From assembly GCA_012798745.1 (NCBI GenBank), contig JAAZMQ010000040.1, positions 1-16,068 of the forward strand: a DNA stretch of 16,068 nucleotides, in the 5' to 3' direction. The notes under the pieces were generated by a model. The model saw nothing but the letters and a program-made list of their open reading frames with translations. It was not told the DNA's origin and did no database searches. Position numbers and translations under genes: made by a program. The stretch is from Bacteroidales bacterium. GTDB lineage: Bacteria > Bacteroidota > Bacteroidia > Bacteroidales > Dysgonomonadaceae. Numbering within the stretch: the stretch's first letter is position 1; every line of letters begins with the position of its first letter. Below, piece by piece: positions 13,338 to 16,068 of this stretch.

Positions 13338-14465
13338 TCAACTCAAATGATAACCTTGACTGTTGATTTCCGATGCACGAAAAAGTGCATACTTTTCTTC
13401 ATCCAACGGATAATCCCAACAACCAAGGCTATGGTAAATTTCGCCACCAAAACCTGCTTTAAACCGGTAGAGTCCATACAGGGGGTGCGCCGGGTCGGGC
13501 GAAGGCGAAATGCCGAACATGTCGTATTCCGTACAGCCATTGGCTTTTGACAATTGGATGGCTTCCCATTGTAACGCATAAGTAGCCATAAGATTACGGT
13601 GTTGCGACGACGAAGCGCCATAAAGATAAGATCCCCTGTTGGCTGTCATCACCAAAAACATAGCCGCTAACGGCTTGGCATTCCATTCGGCTATTAGCAA
13701 ACGCACATCAGCCGGCGATCGACTATTATTGCATTTGGCCTTAAGTACAGCTTCAAAATGACTGATATCGTTAAGCAAGAGATGATTTCGTGCAGCCGTT
13801 TCCTTGTAAAGCTCATACCAAATATCCAATCCTTCCGGTCCCATCGATTTTACTTCTACTCCTTTCCTTGCCGACAAACGAATGTTGTAACGTGTTTTGG
13901 GTTTCATTTTTCGCAGAATCGCATCGGTGTCTTGCTCCAAGTCCAAATAAATGGTATTAGAGGGCAGAATATTGAAATATGCTTTTTTGAAATTCCACCG
14001 GTGTGTATTAAAATTGAAACGAAATTCTTGAGTCAACGAATCGGGTTGCCCCTTCCATATGCCGTTTTCGTCGAAATGTTCTTCGTCTTTTGCCCAATAC
14101 GATTGCCAACAGAGATCGTAACGAATAAGTATGCAGTCATTCGGCAAAAAAGGCCGAATGCTTTCCGAAAGCTCTTCCAAAAACATCCCTTGAAATTCTT
14201 CCGAAGGCTCAAGCTCAGGACCATAAGGAATATAAGCTATGGAGTGATTACGGTCAATTTGCCATATTATCGCCAAAATATCGGAAGAAATAATCGTTTT
14301 ATCATCCATCGATCGATGAAAAAGATCCGATTGATACACTTTAAAATTAACGGCCCGTGTATCTGCACCCAATTGTGCTTTCACCTCAGACCAAAAGGCG
14401 GTCTGCTGCACTATAGGAGTTTCAAATAACTCTTCCGTATCTTTACACTGTATATTAAAAAGCAT
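13338..14465 (-). CDS. FemX/FemAB-like aminoacyltransferase (peptidoglycan bridge formation family)
   Basis: A 375-aa soluble protein with two GNAT-like domains. Family signatures are RKMKPKTRYNIRLSARKGVEV (185-205), the basic segment following the first domain, then YLYGASSSQHRNLMATYALQWEAI (280-303) and CTEYDMFGISPSPDPAHPLYGLYRFKAGFGG (311-341), which together form the acceptor/donor groove of Fem transferases. In Gram-positive bacteria such enzymes add amino acids from aminoacyl-tRNA to lipid II. Bacteroidales peptidoglycan is generally directly cross-linked, so the substrate here is an open question. The start is the ATG at 14465, behind a -7 box at 14489-14496. The stop lies 5 bp from the convergent fimbrillin-like gene. 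No clear signal peptide or membrane helix, so it is predicted cytoplasmic. The family call is firm, the reaction is not. Confidence 0.88.
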   Translation of the reverse strand: MLFNIQCKDTEELFETPIVQQTAFWSEVKAQLGADTRAVNFKVYQSDLFHRSMDDKTIISSDILAIIWQIDRNHSIAYIPYGPELEPSEEFQGMFLEELSESIRPFLPNDCILIRYDLCWQSYWAKDEEHFDENGIWKGQPDSLTQEFRFNFNTHRWNFKKAYFNILPSNTIYLDLEQDTDAILRKMKPKTRYNIRLSARKGVEVKSMGPEGLDIWYELYKETAARNHLLLNDISHFEAVLKAKCNNSRSPADVRLLIAEWNAKPLAAMFLVMTANRGSYLYGASSSQHRNLMATYALQWEAIQLSKANGCTEYDMFGISPSPDPAHPLYGLYRFKAGFGGEIYHSLGCWDYPLDEEKYALFRASEINSQGYHLS

Positions 14466-14488
14466 CGCTGTTTTTTATTTTAAAAACG

Positions 14489-14496
14489 CAAAAGTA
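14489..14496 (-). promoter_or_regulatory. -7 promoter element of the femX-like gene
   Basis: On the minus strand this reads TACTTTTG followed by CG, an exact TAnnTTTG match 24 bp upstream of the ATG at 14465, so the leader would be short (about 15 bases). No TTG was found at the -33 distance. Confidence 0.5.
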
Positions 14497-14594
14497 ATCA
14501 AAATAAACGAGTTGATAAACAGAAAACGTTTTGCACCTTTACATTGAATCGAACTTTTATCCCGAAGTAATTGTTTATTTATAAATCAATGACA

Positions 14595-14615
14595 GTCGAT
14601 TTCTTTGATATCGAC
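14595..14615 (+). promoter_or_regulatory. Short inverted repeat upstream of the thioferritin gene
   Basis: GTCGAT (14595-14600) and ATCGAC (14610-14615) are perfect 6-base inverted copies with a 9-base spacer that contains TTCTTTG. It overlaps TTTCTTTG (14600-14607), a 7/8 match to the -7 consensus, 63 bp before the ATG. It could be an operator over the promoter, but a 6-bp repeat is easily found by chance. Confidence 0.3.
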
Positions 14616-14670
14616 GTAAAAAAAATGCAATTACAAATTGATTTTATTAACCACTAAAAAATTAAACAAA

Positions 14671-15180
14671 ATGGGAAAAGAAGCAATTAAAGTAGCATCA
14701 GTTGATGTCGACAAACTGTTGGAAATGCTCAATGCAGCCCTCTCGGAAGAATGGCTGGCATATTATCAGTATTGGATTGGAGCCCAAGTAATGGAAGGCC
14801 CGATGAGAAGCGAAATAGAGCCTGAACTTATGACCCATGCTGAAGAAGAGTTAGAGCATGCAGAAAAGATCGCAGAGAGAATTATTCAATTAGGGGGTAC
14901 ACCTGTTCTCAATCCTCAAGAGTGGACAAAACTGTCACGTTGTGCTTATGAAGAACCTAGCGATCCCTATGTTGAAGTTATTCTTGAGCAAAACCTAAGA
15001 GGAGAACGATGTGCTATCCGACGCTACCAAGAGATTGCGGATTTTACCGATGGTAAAGATTACGCAACACACGAAATGGCCATAGAAATTCTGGAAGATG
15101 AGTTGGAACACGAGGAAGACATCGAAGCCTGGTTGACCGATTTTGAACGAATGAAAGAAGAATTCAAGAAAATAAGGTAA
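14671..15180 (+). CDS. Ferritin-like Dps-like (DPSL) protein with thioferritin cysteines
   Basis: A 169-aa four-helix-bundle protein expected to store iron and protect against peroxide by ferroxidation in a cytoplasmic cage. Candidate di-iron ligands are E27 (helix 1, LSEEWLAYYQY), E60 and H63 (EELEHAE), E112 (GERC) and E144 with H147 (EDELEHEED), so both ExxH motifs of the bacterioferritin-like centre are intact. Two cysteines, C91 (LSRCAYEEP) and C114 (GERCAIRRY), stand close to the iron site as in the Dps-like 'thioferritins' described from Bacteroides fragilis and archaea. The ATG at 14671 follows an A-rich leader; an upstream TTG at 14638 would add 11 residues and is unlikely. The gene is divergent from femX and stands alone, ending in a strong terminator. 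Bacterioferritin is the alternative name, but I see no Met at a haem-ligand position that I would trust. Confidence 0.88.
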   Translation: MGKEAIKVASVDVDKLLEMLNAALSEEWLAYYQYWIGAQVMEGPMRSEIEPELMTHAEEELEHAEKIAERIIQLGGTPVLNPQEWTKLSRCAYEEPSDPYVEVILEQNLRGERCAIRRYQEIADFTDGKDYATHEMAIEILEDELEHEEDIEAWLTDFERMKEEFKKIR

Positions 15181-15217
15181 CATTGAAGCTAAAAAACGAG
15201 TAAATAACCCGAATTAT

Positions 15218-15254
15218 AAAAATCCTGAGTGAACAATCAACACTCAGGATTTTT
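15218..15254. terminator. Bidirectional intrinsic terminator
   Basis: AAAAATCCTGAGTG (15218-15231) and CACTCAGGATTTTT (15241-15254) are perfect 14-base inverted arms closing a 9-base loop. On the plus strand the stem ends in a run of T to 15256; on the minus strand the A-run of the left arm becomes TTTTTA. It lies 37 bp after the thioferritin stop and 58 bp after the TonB-receptor stop, and is correctly placed to end both convergent transcripts. Confidence 0.92.
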
Positions 15255-15312
15255 TTATACTTGAAAGCATTCTTCAAAAATGCTGTTTCACTTCAACCGG
15301 TATAGATGATTC

Positions 15313-16068
15313 TTATAGGGAAAGTTTCAATCCCGCAAAAAAGGTACGAGGCAACGAAGGCCCGTATATGTATCCCGAATCCCTGAAAGGACCCTGATCA
15401 AAATCGTTCTGATAGCTGTTGAATATATTCTGAACTCCGGTATTCAATTGCAATCGTGTATTGAAAGCCGGTTTAAAATTATAAGCTATTTTAAACGACA
15501 AATCAAAAAACGACGGCGTAATAACTTCGGCGTCTTCAGGAATGAAACCGGCAAAATGCTGCACCAACATGCTGCCCGTATAAACTCCCGAAAGCGAAAA
15601 ATTAAGTTGATCCTTCAACGAATAACTTGCAGTAAAATACCCGTATTGATCGGGTGTCCGGAACATTCTACGTTGAGGAGCAATATTCTCGTTATCGCTC
15701 CAACTCTCCGGCTCATCGTATGTACTTCGCTGAAAAGTAACCCCCATCTGAATTTCAATTGGGCGGATGGGTACAATTTTACCTTCAATATTAACACCTT
15801 TAACTACTGCCCCCGACCCGTTCCTTCGTTCCAACAGGATATTCCCCTGCTCGTCTTGTCCAATTTTCTCCAGTAAAAAGACATCTTTCAGATGAGTATA
15901 GAAACCCTCAAGCAGCAAATTAGCCTGAACGGCACCAAAGGTCTTATAAAAATCGGCCGAAAAATTAACCGTATTCGATCGCTCCTCCTCTAAATCGGGC
16001 GCCAACTGTATAATACTCACATCCCCGCCCACTGCGGTAATATGCAAATCTTCGTCAAACGCCTGCGG
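15313..16068 (-). CDS. TonB-dependent outer-membrane receptor, C-terminal fragment
   Basis: The frame is open to the window edge, so this is the last 251 residues of a much longer protein (family members are usually 650-1000 aa); the plug domain and signal peptide are outside. The visible part starts PQAFDEDLHI, the end of a barrel segment common in Bacteroidota receptors, and then alternates beta strands with turns: NFSADFYKTFGAVQANLLLEGFYTHLKDVF, the GSGAVVKGVNIEGKI strand, YGYFTASYSLKDQLNFSLSGVYTG, and NTRLQLNTGVQNIFNSYQNDFDQG. It ends with SLPRTFFAGLKLSL, the typical last strand of a 22-strand barrel although the final residue is Leu rather than Phe. It would import a siderophore, cobalamin or other large ligand using the TonB system; the substrate cannot be told from this piece. 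No SusD-like gene is visible downstream, which argues against a SusC-type glycan pair. Confidence 0.88.
   Translation of the reverse strand, partial: PQAFDEDLHITAVGGDVSIIQLAPDLEEERSNTVNFSADFYKTFGAVQANLLLEGFYTHLKDVFLLEKIGQDEQGNILLERRNGSGAVVKGVNIEGKIVPIRPIEIQMGVTFQRSTYDEPESWSDNENIAPQRRMFRTPDQYGYFTASYSLKDQLNFSLSGVYTGSMLVQHFAGFIPEDAEVITPSFFDLSFKIAYNFKPAFNTRLQLNTGVQNIFNSYQNDFDQGPFRDSGYIYGPSLPRTFFAGLKLSL

Noticed and set aside
13758..14429. 223-codon plus-strand open frame opposite the femX-like gene
   Set aside because: It is antisense to a gene with clear family motifs and its translation has no recognisable domain or sensible composition.

Overview
The window is a stretch of Bacteroidota chromosome, most likely order Bacteroidales (Porphyromonadaceae/Dysgonomonadaceae-like; genus not resolvable). 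The main clues are Bacteroidota-type -7 promoter elements (TAnnTTTG) in front of several genes, A/T-rich start regions without Shine-Dalgarno sequences, and lineage-typical proteins: a fimbrillin-like lipoprotein, a DUF2723 giant membrane protein, a FemX-like acyltransferase, a Dps-like thioferritin and a TonB-dependent receptor. I saw no tRNA, rRNA, CRISPR array, insertion sequence or phage gene. The gene content looks like ordinary core chromosome.

Layout. 1-447 (+) is the 3' end of a family M49 (dipeptidyl peptidase III-like) peptidase, followed after 4 bp by folC (452-1744). thyA (1934-2728) and folA (2879-3412) follow on the same strand, making a folate/thymidylate cluster: ThyA oxidises methylene-THF to DHF, FolA reduces DHF back to THF, and FolC polyglutamylates folates. 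The minus-strand block 3568-9901 holds, in transcription order, a 1155-aa DUF2723 membrane protein, a strong terminator hairpin, a NodB-type polysaccharide deacetylase, a MATE transporter and a cytidylate-kinase-like protein that starts a few bases after the MATE stop.

A 462-bp divergent intergenic region (9902-10363) separates DUF2723 from ndk (10364-10825, +). After ndk come an M23/LysM cell-wall endopeptidase (10870-11898) and, beyond a perfect 15-bp inverted repeat and a clear -7 box, a fimbrillin-like lipoprotein with a C-terminal DUF6359-like domain (12031-13332). This meets a FemX-like gene (13338-14465, -) tail to tail with 5 bp between stop codons. Divergent to femX is a Dps-like thioferritin (14671-15180, +). 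A bidirectional terminator (15218-15254) then separates it from the 3' end of a TonB-dependent receptor (15313 to the window end, -).

The genes fall into two themes: nucleotide/folate metabolism (folC, thyA, folA, ndk, a CMP-kinase-like protein) and the cell envelope (deacetylase, M23 endopeptidase, FemX-like enzyme, fimbrillin-like lipoprotein, TonB receptor, GT-C-like DUF2723). I do not see a convincing new multi-gene system. The items most worth a second look are the DUF2723 protein, the terminator jammed against the deacetylase start, the inverted repeat over the fimbrillin promoter, the non-Trp substitution in the DHFR active-site region, and the FemX-like enzyme in a diderm. Several genes also have an in-frame TTG further upstream; ATG starts were preferred throughout, and alternatives are stated.
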